6,398 bases of DNA, taken from CAYGXH01 sp964354485. GTDB taxonomy: Bacteria; Bacteroidota; Ignavibacteria; UBA10030; SZUA-254. The DNA lies in the NCBI GenBank assembly GCA_964354485.1, contig CAYGZY010000012.1:1-6398 (forward strand), in the 5' to 3' direction. The translations under genes were made by a program, and so were the position numbers. Each line of letters opens with the position of its first letter. Position 1 is the stretch's first letter. Of the stretch, positions 1-5,158 are shown piece after piece. The notes under the pieces are model-generated. The model did no database searches, had not been told where the DNA came from, and saw only the letters and a list, made by a program, of their open reading frames with translations.

Positions 1-2
1 CG

Positions 3-857
3 GCGGTGCAAACCGAACGGAGCGATGGTCAGCGTCCCCGATCAACTTCATCGGATGTAATGTCGATTTCCCATGTGGAGATTTCGAAAATCCGGCCTAA
101 TCCTTATCAGCCTCGGGCTGATTTTGATCAAAAGGCTCTCGATGAACTGCGTCAATCAATAAAGGACAAGGGTATAATCCAGCCTGTCACGATCCGGCAG
201 TCCCGGGATGGAATGTATGAATTAATATCGGGAGAACGACGGATTCGCGCAGCTCTGGACCTCGGAATGCAATCTGTACCCGCCTATATTATCGAGGTGA
301 AGAATGATGAGGAGATGCTTGAGTTAGCGCTAATCGAAAATCTCCAGAGGGAGCATCTCAACCCGGTCGAAATTGCGATCTCGTACCAGCGGCTTGTAAG
401 TGATGTCGGATTGACTGCTGAGGAGATTGCTAAGAAAGTGAGTAAAGACCGTACCACTGTTGTGAATTTTCTCCGCCTTCTCAAACTCCCAAAGAATATT
501 CAGGATGCCCTGCGCACGGGTACCCTGACGATCGGACATGCGCGCGCACTCATTTCACTGCCGAATGAGGATATACAGCAGAAAATTTTTAAGCAGATCG
601 TCAAACGCGACCTGAACGTTAGACAGGTTGAAAACATTGTCCGGGATTTCGGCAGGAAAGCGACAAAAAAAACACAGTCAACCGCCAGGAATGCGATGAC
701 CGTCGAGGGGAGTATCGCAGAAAGGATTCAGCAAATCCTTGCTACAAAGGTGCGCGTAAATGTACTTGACGGTAACCGGGGGGAAATCATAATTGAGTTT
801 TATAACAGCGACGATCTCGGACGGCTTTTCGACTTACTTTCAACAATAGAACAATAA
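3..857 (+). CDS. parB: ParB-family chromosome partitioning protein (5' end outside window)
   Basis: ParB binds centromere-like parS sites, loads as a CTP-dependent sliding clamp and works with the ParA ATPase to segregate chromosome origins. The visible 283 residues (counted from the GTG at position 6) show the N-terminal CTPase domain with NPYQPR (about 32-37), GERRIRAA (76-83) and ENLQREHLNPVE (111-122). A helix-turn-helix region follows (about 135-185, with LTAEEIAKKVSKDRTTV), then a linker of about 20 residues rich in K, T and A, and a C-terminal dimerisation segment ending LGRLFDLLSTIEQ. The frame is open to the left edge, and the LGRGL-type N-terminus usual in ParB is missing, so the true start is probably upstream of the window. 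GTG at 6 and ATG at 60 are only fallback starts. The stop lies 11 bp before ridA, so the two are probably co-transcribed. Family assignment is secure; no parS-like site was found in the window. Confidence 0.95.
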   Translation, partial: AVQTERSDGQRPRSTSSDVMSISHVEISKIRPNPYQPRADFDQKALDELRQSIKDKGIIQPVTIRQSRDGMYELISGERRIRAALDLGMQSVPAYIIEVKNDEEMLELALIENLQREHLNPVEIAISYQRLVSDVGLTAEEIAKKVSKDRTTVVNFLRLLKLPKNIQDALRTGTLTIGHARALISLPNEDIQQKIFKQIVKRDLNVRQVENIVRDFGRKATKKTQSTARNAMTVEGSIAERIQQILATKVRVNVLDGNRGEIIIEFYNSDDLGRLFDLLSTIEQ

Positions 858-868
858 AAAGAATTACT

Positions 869-1258
869 ATGAGTAAATCCGTTGTCCTCACAAAACAGGC
901 CCCTGCACCGATAGGACCATACAGTCAGGGGATAGTCGCACGGGGATCTTTTCTCTTCATCGCCGGACAAATTCCTATCGATCCACAGAACGGACAAGTA
1001 CTCGACGGGGATGTAAAGTTACAAACTCGCCAGGTACTGAAAAATATGAGTGCAATTCTTGAACAGAGCGGACTGACATTCGGCGATGTTGTCAAAACGA
1101 CTGTCTTCCTCAAGAGTATGGGAGATTTTGCCGACATGAACAGCGTCTATGCGGAGTTCTTTACCGCGGCACCGCCGGCACGCTCAGCAGTCGAAGTCGC
1201 ACGCCTACCCCGGGATGTTAAAGTCGAGATTGAAGCTATTGCGGTCCTGAACTCGTAA
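869..1258 (+). CDS. ridA: RidA family (YjgF/YER057c/UK114) reactive enamine/imine deaminase
   Basis: RidA hydrolyses reactive enamine and imine intermediates, such as 2-aminoacrylate released by PLP-dependent dehydratases, and so protects PLP enzymes. The 129-residue length matches the family. Visible signatures are the N-terminal APAPIGPYSQGI (about 11-22), FIAGQIPIDPQNG (about 30-42), and the C-terminal block PPARSAVEVARLPRDVKVEIEAIA. The arginine of PPARSAVEV is the conserved carboxylate-binding residue of active RidA proteins, so the enzyme is predicted active. It would form a cytosolic homotrimer as relatives do. The ATG at 869 follows an A-rich leader with no strong Shine-Dalgarno. It sits 11 bp after parB and 17 bp before the DUF5683 gene, between two genes that are normally adjacent in this lineage, and is probably read from the parB transcript. 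Confidence 0.95.
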   Translation: MSKSVVLTKQAPAPIGPYSQGIVARGSFLFIAGQIPIDPQNGQVLDGDVKLQTRQVLKNMSAILEQSGLTFGDVVKTTVFLKSMGDFADMNSVYAEFFTAAPPARSAVEVARLPRDVKVEIEAIAVLNS

Positions 1259-1275
1259 TCAGGTATAACATTCTA

Positions 1276-1809
1276 GTGCAGCCCCGTTTCAAATGTTTCC
1301 TGAATCGAAATTTGCGGTTTTTGCTGCTCACTGCTTTTTCAACCGTATGCGGCCAGTCGCAGATTGACACTTCTATACGTTCCGATTCCCAGATTGTTAT
1401 TTCTCCCATCGACATCGGCTACAAGCCCGCAAAATCCCCCATGCTTGCGCTCGGATTATCTGCTGCACTCCCCGGTGCAGGACAAATTTATACGGAAAAT
1501 TACTGGAAAGTACCTATCATCTGGGGCGTGGGTGGATACTGGATTTACGAGTGGATTCAGATGAATTCCGAGTACCGGAATTTTCGTGATCTTTATATTA
1601 AGGAACCTACAGGACAGTACCTCCGCTTGCGGGGTTTCTACAGGGACGAGCGGGATAAGTTTGCCTGGATTCTTGCCGCACTATATATTCTCAACCTCGT
1701 TGATGCCTATGCAGGGGCTCACCTTTATGATTTCAACGTCAGTTCCGATGTGACGCTTGACGGTACAACGACCGCGCGCATTTCCGTATCTGTACGCATC
1801 GGATTGTAA
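1276..1809 (+). CDS. DUF5683 family envelope protein
   Basis: This 177-residue protein matches the DUF5683 pattern known mainly from Bacteroidota, Chlorobi and Ignavibacteria, usually encoded just after parB. Its function is unknown. Residues 1-27 resemble a signal peptide (basic start, hydrophobic LRFLLLTAF, possible cleavage after VCG), so export is likely. The core begins at KSPMLALGLSAALPGAGQIY (about 53-72), with the conserved PGxGQIY turn next to a hydrophobic stretch, then ENYWKVPIIWGVGGYWIYEW. A charged middle segment (about 98-128) leads to a second hydrophobic stretch and the conserved VDAYAGAHLYDF (142-153). The tail looks like beta strands. The start is GTG at 1276; no ATG lies before the first conserved block except internal ones. 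It follows ridA by 17 bp and is probably the last gene of the operon. Confidence 0.85.
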   Translation: MQPRFKCFLNRNLRFLLLTAFSTVCGQSQIDTSIRSDSQIVISPIDIGYKPAKSPMLALGLSAALPGAGQIYTENYWKVPIIWGVGGYWIYEWIQMNSEYRNFRDLYIKEPTGQYLRLRGFYRDERDKFAWILAALYILNLVDAYAGAHLYDFNVSSDVTLDGTTTARISVSVRIGL

Positions 1810-1811
1810 TG

Positions 1812-1831
1812 TCCATGCCGGAATGGATTTT
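1812..1831 (+). terminator. candidate weak intrinsic terminator of the parB operon
   Basis: A 5-bp perfect stem, TCCAT (1812-1816) and ATGGA (1823-1827), with loop GCCGGA, is followed directly by four Ts (1828-1831). It starts 2 bp after the DUF5683 stop and lies in the 28-bp gap between two convergent genes, where a terminator is expected. The stem is short and the T-run brief, so it may be weak or accidental. A second short inverted repeat, CGTGC/GCACG, follows at about 1833-1850. Confidence 0.35.
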
Positions 1832-1837
1832 CCGTGC

Positions 1838-2179
1838 CTACGAACGCACGAAGTGAGGTATCTCATGCGGGATTTCGAGCGATAGTTCAATTAATCCACC
1901 GTATTCACCGTTGGAAAACCAGGGTGTCTGATATATCAACTTCTTTTCCCCTTTTTTTTCGATCGTGTAGATATTACCCTTTCTCTCTTTCATCATCTGA
2001 ATCAGCTGAGTGCGTGCAGGCTCGGGGTGACAATCAAGTATGTTCCTCCCCAGAAGCTTTTCTCCTCCGTCTTCCAGAAATGTAGCGATAGCCCGGTCGT
2101 TCATCTCAATAATCATACCCTCGCGATCACAGACCGTGACAGCTCCGGAAAATTCCTTAACCCATCGATTGTGTTTCAT
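1838..2179 (-). CDS. Single-domain PAS protein with Cys-His-Pro motif
   Basis: A 113-residue stand-alone PAS domain. PAS domains bind small ligands, haem or flavin, or mediate protein contacts in signalling. Visible features are the strand FSGAVTVCDREGMIIEMND (10-28), a helix with a DGGEKLLGR turn (37-45), the motif DCHPEPAR (49-56), and terminal strands with YTIEKKGEKKLIYQTPWF (71-88) and GLIELSLEIP (95-104). The GRxxxDCHP pattern resembles the PAS_10-type domain found at the end of DUF438 proteins, where the Cys-His pair has been discussed as a haem ligand; haem binding here is inference. No output domain is attached, so it must act through a partner. It begins 4 bp after the stop of the upstream membrane-protein gene, which points to translational coupling. 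The ATG at 2179 has only a weak GGA element upstream, inside that gene. Confidence 0.85.
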   Translation of the reverse strand: MKHNRWVKEFSGAVTVCDREGMIIEMNDRAIATFLEDGGEKLLGRNILDCHPEPARTQLIQMMKERKGNIYTIEKKGEKKLIYQTPWFSNGEYGGLIELSLEIPHEIPHFVRS

Positions 2180-2183
2180 GCAA

Positions 2184-2585
2184 TTATCCAGCTTTTAATG
2201 ATTGATTAAAGTATCGCCTGAAGAATGAGATGCTCCCGATGATGAGTGATCCCCCGACGGAGATAGTAAATACTGCAATATATTCATGCGGCAGGGAAGA
2301 GAAAAGAATGACGATCCCGATAAGGAGCAAGAATACGGCACTCATGTATGTTTTCAGGGCGCCAATCGCTGTCATGTGTACCTTCTCCGGCATAGATACG
2401 ATTCGGTGGATGTTATTCGTTACGATCTTCCTGACGGCTGAGTAATATAGCGCGAATGCCAGGAGAACCCCCAGAAGGAAAACCACGAGGACTTGTAAGG
2501 TTGATGAGTTCACAGCCTGAACTACAGAGATAACCACGAGGAAGGTACCGGAAAGAAACCATACCAATCCGATGACAGCAAACAT
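2184..2585 (-). CDS. Small four-helix integral membrane protein, family not recognised
   Basis: I do not recognise this family. The protein of 133 residues (138 if a TTG at 2600 is used) has four strongly hydrophobic segments in two hairpins: FAVIGLVWFLSGTFLVVISVV and LQVLVVFLLGVLLAFALYYSA, then MSAVFLLLIGIVILFSS and IAVFTISVGGSLIIGSISFF. The central loop of about 30 residues, containing RKIVTNNIHRIVSMPEKVH, is basic. By the positive-inside rule this loop and both termini should face the cytoplasm. The ATG at 2585 is preferred because AAAGAG lies four bases upstream, whereas the TTG lacks any ribosome-binding sequence; the TTG would add the basic MAKRK. The PAS gene follows after 4 bp, so the two products probably act together, for example as a membrane anchor or channel with a cytosolic sensor. 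That pairing is inferred from spacing only. Confidence 0.75.
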   Translation of the reverse strand: MFAVIGLVWFLSGTFLVVISVVQAVNSSTLQVLVVFLLGVLLAFALYYSAVRKIVTNNIHRIVSMPEKVHMTAIGALKTYMSAVFLLLIGIVILFSSLPHEYIAVFTISVGGSLIIGSISFFRRYFNQSLKAG

Positions 2586-2654
2586 TTTTCTCTTTGCCAA
2601 TAGGATGTTGGTGTGGCCGGTTTTCCCTGATATTTTTTTCGGGATGCTGTCCCC

Positions 2655-3269
2655 CTACCTGCTTTTATTTTTCAACATCATGATTGTTTTTTCAATTCTG
2701 GCACTCCGTGTCGATTCTTTTTTTGCAGTCTCTATCCAGATAATATATTCTTTTTTATGCGTGAATGAGAGTTTTTCAAAGCACGCCTTTGCTTCTTTAT
2801 TTTTTCCGAATTCTGCCTGTAAGTCTTTCGAAATTCGTACGGCCCGTTCCACGACATCCACTCCCGGGGCAGTCACTTTTTTTGAGGTCACTTTTTCTGC
2901 CGGTTTGAATCGCATCGCAGACCAAATATCGTTTATGGCGATCTGCGATACTGCTTTGTAGTCATAATCCTTTATTGTTTGCCGGAGGACATTGCGGTGC
3001 AGATCGGTTTCTGTGCCGCTGCTTTTTTCCGGGTATGATATCCAGAAAACCGTATCGGGCGAAAGTGCAGGCATAACTTTTTGTACTCGTGCTCGCAGGT
3101 CTTCTTTCGAGTCGACGAAGAGGAGCAAAGCGTCAAGATCTGATGCCTGTTGTTTTTTGATTCCTGCGGATTCGCCGGGGTACTCGGAAAGATCCGAAGG
3201 CCTGTTGATTACGGCATATTGCATGATCGGTTTGATCCGGAGTTTTTTCAGTATTTTTTCATTATTCAT
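2655..3269 (-). CDS. DUF3052-like protein with C-terminal YdeI/OmdA domain
   Basis: A 204-residue cytosolic protein with two parts. Residues 1-122 look like the DUF3052-type fold: KILKKLRIKP near the start, a central DALLLFVDSKEDL (46-58), and ALSPDTVFWISYPEKSSGTETDL (68-90), ending in IAINDIWSAMRFKP (110-123). No catalytic role is established for that domain. A basic linker (124-137) leads to residues 138-204, which match the YdeI/OmpD-associated (OmdA) pattern: FEKLSFTHKKEYIIWIETAKKE, then TRSARIEKTIMMLKNK. Proteins with this tail have been linked to bacteriocin or peptide resistance, but mechanism is unclear. A longer frame reaches an ATG at 3434, but it would overlap the preceding gene by 77 bp and add 55 residues without family resemblance. 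The ATG at 3269 gives MNNEKILKKL, the expected family start. The membrane/PAS pair follows 69 bp downstream, possibly in the same transcript. Confidence 0.85.
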   Translation of the reverse strand: MNNEKILKKLRIKPIMQYAVINRPSDLSEYPGESAGIKKQQASDLDALLLFVDSKEDLRARVQKVMPALSPDTVFWISYPEKSSGTETDLHRNVLRQTIKDYDYKAVSQIAINDIWSAMRFKPAEKVTSKKVTAPGVDVVERAVRISKDLQAEFGKNKEAKACFEKLSFTHKKEYIIWIETAKKESTRSARIEKTIMMLKNKSR

Positions 3270-3357
3270 TTTATTAGAGTAATAAGTGGGTATGTGCGAT
3301 ATTTTTATCTTTACAAACCTGGATACAGTGGCCCGAAACCGTGCAGAATCCGGTCCT

Positions 3358-3681
3358 TCATACGGTCGCTTTCCGGAGGATACGCTTGAGGTGATGAATG
3401 CTGTGCCGGATTTCTGCAAGTTTGGTCGCGTCATGTTTGTTGATGGCTTCTTCGCGCTGACCTTTTAATTCACGGATCTGAGCTTTGATTTTGGTTTTGT
3501 CTATACCTACGACGTGGTGGTGTGCATGAGATTCCAGACCCAGCGCAATACACAGCGCCGGAAGCAGTTTATCTTTGTGCATTGTAGAATGCCCCTTGGT
3601 CGCCTCGTGATCAATGCCGTCAGCGATTTCACGGAGCTGGGCAACCGTCATTTTGCTTAGCTCTTCATATGTGTATGTCAT
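3358..3681 (-). CDS. Small SAP/Rho-N-like domain protein, His-rich, probable nucleic-acid binder
   Basis: A 107-residue basic protein. Residues 5-49 (YEELSKMTVAQLREIADGI ... KDKLLPALCIALGL) form a helix-extended-helix pattern like the SAP and Rho N-terminal domains, which bind nucleic acid. A His-rich turn follows (SHAHHHVVGIDK, 51-62), with further His at 25, 31 and 35. Residues 62-104 are a charged helical hairpin or coiled coil ending in KRILRKATV. Similar small proteins annotated as Rho termination factor N-terminal domain-like occur in many bacteria; none has a role known to me. The frame extends to an ATG at 3774, but the ATG at 3681 is preferred: AAGGA lies nine bases upstream (3691-3695), the family start is MTYEEL-like, and a promoter with TTGACA is located between the two candidate starts. 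Role in termination, chromatin or metal handling is unproven. Confidence 0.8.
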   Translation of the reverse strand: MTYTYEELSKMTVAQLREIADGIDHEATKGHSTMHKDKLLPALCIALGLESHAHHHVVGIDKTKIKAQIRELKGQREEAINKHDATKLAEIRHSIHHLKRILRKATV

Positions 3682-3722
3682 GATGGTAAATCCTTCCGTT
3701 TGATTGGGTGACTTCATAGGTA

Positions 3723-3736
3723 GAATGTATACATTC
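3723..3736. promoter_or_regulatory. 14-bp perfect palindrome over the -10 box, candidate operator
   Basis: GAATGTATACATTC is exactly equal to its own reverse complement. It covers the whole predicted -10 hexamer of the Rho-N-like gene, a position where a dimeric repressor would block polymerase. No regulator gene is adjacent, and the site does not match an operator I can name. Confidence 0.4.
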
Positions 3737-3752
3737 CCGGAAAAAGTGTCAA
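3724..3752 (-). promoter_or_regulatory. Sigma-70-like promoter of the Rho-N-like gene
   Basis: On the minus strand a perfect -35 TTGACA (3747-3752) is separated by 17 bp from TACATT (3724-3729, four of six matches to the -10 consensus). Transcription would begin near 3715-3718, leaving a leader of about 35 nt with the AAGGA site before the ATG at 3681. Only the -10 is imperfect, and it is overlaid by a perfect palindrome. Confidence 0.5.
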
Positions 3753-3771
3753 GTTCCTGAATTCTTATGAC

Positions 3772-3799
3772 CATATTCTATATCATATTGAGGAATATG
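3772..3799. repeat. Repeated CATATT/AATATG half-sites upstream of a promoter
   Basis: CATATTC at 3772-3778 pairs with GAATATG at 3793-3799, and a second CATATT at 3784-3789 pairs with the same right arm (AATATG, 3794-3799) over a 4-nt loop. The two pairings are mutually exclusive. The repeats begin 20 bp upstream of the -35 box of the Rho-N-like gene, so activator binding is possible. The AT-rich content makes chance occurrence plausible. Confidence 0.3.
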
Positions 3800-3898
3800 A
3801 ATCGTTGCTGCTATTCCATTGAATGTAAGGACTGTTGAAAAATATTTCAAACGGCCGGATGATAATTTTTTACGAAAGATGAGGCGGACATTATAGGT

Positions 3899-3940
3899 TT
3901 TCTCCCCCCGGTTTATTCGAATCCGAGCAGGGCGGAGAAA
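3899..3940. repeat. 11-position inverted repeat with one mismatch
   Basis: Arms 3899-3909 (TTTCTCCCCCC) and 3930-3940 (GGGCGGAGAAA) pair at 10 of 11 positions across a 20-nt spacer that contains the palindrome ATTCGAAT (3915-3922). No T-run follows on either strand, so it does not look like an intrinsic terminator. It is the strongest fold in the non-coding stretch. Confidence 0.4.
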
Positions 3941-3992
3941 TCTTGGAATCTTGATTAGTCTATATGTTTGATCAGAACTGATTAGGTTCTTT

Positions 3993-4008
3993 AGTCCTTC
4001 GCAGGACT
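3993..4008. repeat. Perfect 6-bp hairpin after the DUF1579 remnant
   Basis: AGTCCT (3993-3998) and AGGACT (4003-4008) form a perfect stem with a TCGC loop. It lies 46 bp past the DUF1579 stop on the minus strand. Downstream on that strand the sequence is AAAGAACC, without Ts, so if it ends transcription it is not a classic intrinsic terminator. Confidence 0.3.
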
Positions 4009-4054
4009 CAGTGTGAGATTGATATTTTTTTTTGGTTCAGCAGTTTTATTCTTT

Positions 4055-4351
4055 TCATGAGCAAACCATCTCCACGCTTTTTGTTTTTCCTTCCGGGAGA
4101 AGCGGATCATGAATCTCAAAAACAAATTTATTATGATCGATGATCCTGATGACATACCGGACATTCTTACCGTACTCATCGGTCGTCGGTTCATCCATTT
4201 TCCCATACATAGTGAGAACATTTCCTGTTTGATCAAAATTGCCGTCGGCTAAAAACATCGCGGTTGATGAGTTATCTATCCATAACATCGTGTATTTTTT
4301 ATTCATGTTGTCATATCCATTATATCCAATTCCGCTCACCGGCATTCCCAT
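4055..4351 (-). pseudogene. DUF1579 family protein, N-terminally truncated remnant
   Basis: The 98-residue frame matches the C-terminal half of DUF1579 proteins, a beta-rich family of unknown function: MGMPVSGIGYNGYDNMNKKYTMLWIDNSST, then DGNFDQTGNVLTMYGKMDEP and VIRIIDHNKFVFEIHDP. Family-like sequence continues upstream of the ATG in the same frame (FLQQDYTSQI, 4352-4381), until an in-frame TAA at 4403-4405. Only 107 bp separate the ATG from the neighbouring GNAT stop, too little for the missing N-terminal half (some 60 or more residues in relatives), so the 5' part was deleted, not just frameshifted. The ATG at 4351 has no suitable ribosome-binding sequence; an AGGA lies too far away. The 3' end looks normal. 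It could still be expressed as a short protein, but a broken gene is the simpler reading. Confidence 0.65.
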
Positions 4352-4458
4352 TATCTGGCTGGTGTAATCCTGCTGTAAAAACCCAACGCCGAAAAGTTCC
4401 GATTATAAGCGGGAATTTGTAATAAAACCGATCATTCATGATTAATTCTATACTGGAT

Positions 4459-5031
4459 CTATAATGTTAGACGTACTATCGGGCGTGCTTTTGACCATTT
4501 CTTGGAAATCTTGAAACCGGCACGGAGGAATGTTAATAAAATTCCGGTATAAGCAAAGGGAGCGGGGATATTCATTGAGTAGGGTATGATGGGGTAGGCT
4601 TCGAGTATTTTAATTTTCTTCTTCCTGCAGTACCCGATCACACCATTAAGAATTTCACCGCTGAGTCCTTTTCGTCGTTCTCCTTTCGCGATAAAAAAAC
4701 AGGGGATCGACCAGACGGGCTGTTCGTCGATGCGTTTTAAAACACGCGAGTTATCCAACCGGATAAACTTTTCACGCGGCGCAACCGCGCACCACCCGAT
4801 CGGAATCAGGTTTCTGTATGCGATAATGCCTATGAACTCGCCGTTCATCACAAGAGTTTTCATCGCACGCTGATTGTTTGAACCCTTATTCGCTTCGAAT
4901 TCTTTCCGTTTAGTCCGCCACCACATGCACCAGCATCCGCCGCATGCACCCCGCGTGCCGAAGAGGGTCACCCAATCTGTCCACGTTTTTTCTGTGAGTG
5001 GCTTAAAAGTGATTTGATCTTTCTTTTTCAT
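4459..5031 (-). CDS. GNAT family N-acetyltransferase with N-terminal CGGCWC motif
   Basis: A 190-residue acyltransferase-like protein. GNAT enzymes transfer an acyl group from acyl-CoA to an amine; the substrate here is unknown. Residues 24-39 carry the conspicuous FGTRGACGGCWCMWWR block, typical of one GNAT subfamily, with Cys at 30, 33 and 35. The fold continues with GIIAYRNLIPIGWCAVAPRE (68-87), SRVLKRIDEQPVWSIPCFFI (95-114) and the CoA pyrophosphate loop GERRKGLSGEIL (117-128). The end has EAYPIIP, AYTGILLTFLRAGF and ARPIVRL, all family-like. An in-frame GTG at 5067 would add 12 residues (EKNLNNNYPNS), but the ATG at 5031 fits the family length and lies after a plausible promoter. It is separated by 127 bp from the ABC-F gene, so it probably has its own promoter. 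The DUF1579 remnant follows. Confidence 0.88.
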   Translation of the reverse strand: MKKKDQITFKPLTEKTWTDWVTLFGTRGACGGCWCMWWRTKRKEFEANKGSNNQRAMKTLVMNGEFIGIIAYRNLIPIGWCAVAPREKFIRLDNSRVLKRIDEQPVWSIPCFFIAKGERRKGLSGEILNGVIGYCRKKKIKILEAYPIIPYSMNIPAPFAYTGILLTFLRAGFKISKKWSKARPIVRLTL

Positions 5032-5075
5032 ACTATTTGGGTAATTATTATTCAGGTTCTTTTCCACCGAGAAAC

Positions 5076-5104
5076 TTTATAGTCGCTCCTCAACTTGATT
5101 TAAA
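5076..5104 (-). promoter_or_regulatory. Candidate promoter of the GNAT gene
   Basis: On the minus strand TTTAAA (5099-5104, four of six matches to -35) lies 17 bp before TATAAA (5076-5081, five of six matches to -10). Transcription would start near 5067-5070, giving a leader of about 37 nt to the ATG at 5031. That argues against the GTG at 5067 as the start. The region is AT-rich, so a chance match is possible. Confidence 0.35.
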
Positions 5105-5158
5105 TGGTGATATTTCAATCCGGTCAGTTATTATTTTATCAGTTCGCTGCAGTCGATC

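Larger units (their letters stand above)
3753..4054. other. Non-coding stretch with several inverted repeats, no gene seen
   Basis: About 300 bp between the Rho-N-like promoter and the 3' end of the decayed DUF1579 gene. No frame shows a protein that resembles a family, and the only long frame (3991-4236, minus) is a shadow of the DUF1579 remnant. It contains inverted repeats at 3772-3799, 3835-3850 (TTGAAA/TTTCAA, 4-nt loop), 3899-3940, 3971-3982 (ATCAG/CTGAT) and 3993-4008. A run of ten Ts at 4025-4034 is not placed after a stem in either direction. It may be relic sequence, a regulatory region or an unrecognised small RNA. Confidence 0.5.

Noticed and set aside
1287..1304. GTTTC-containing sequence after parB as a possible parS site
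   Set aside because: The bases do not form the GTTTCACGTGAAAC-type palindrome; only one half-like stretch is present.
1834..2209. Plus-strand frames at 1834-2085 and 2027-2209
   Set aside because: They lie antisense to the PAS gene and show no family pattern.
2630..2655. GGGA/TCCC stem next to a T-run as a terminator of the YdeI/OmdA gene
   Set aside because: On the strand of that gene the run after the stem is A-rich, not T-rich, and the stem has only four pairs.
2572..2961. 129-residue plus-strand frame rich in F and L
   Set aside because: It is antisense to the YdeI/OmdA gene; the hydrophobic look comes from reading Lys-rich codons on the opposite strand.
4025..4034. Run of ten Ts as a terminator tail
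   Set aside because: No plus-strand gene precedes it and no stem ends directly before it; on the minus strand it is an A-run.
3991..4236. 81-residue minus-strand frame
   Set aside because: It overlaps the DUF1579 remnant in another frame, and the remnant's frame has clear family resemblance while this one has none.
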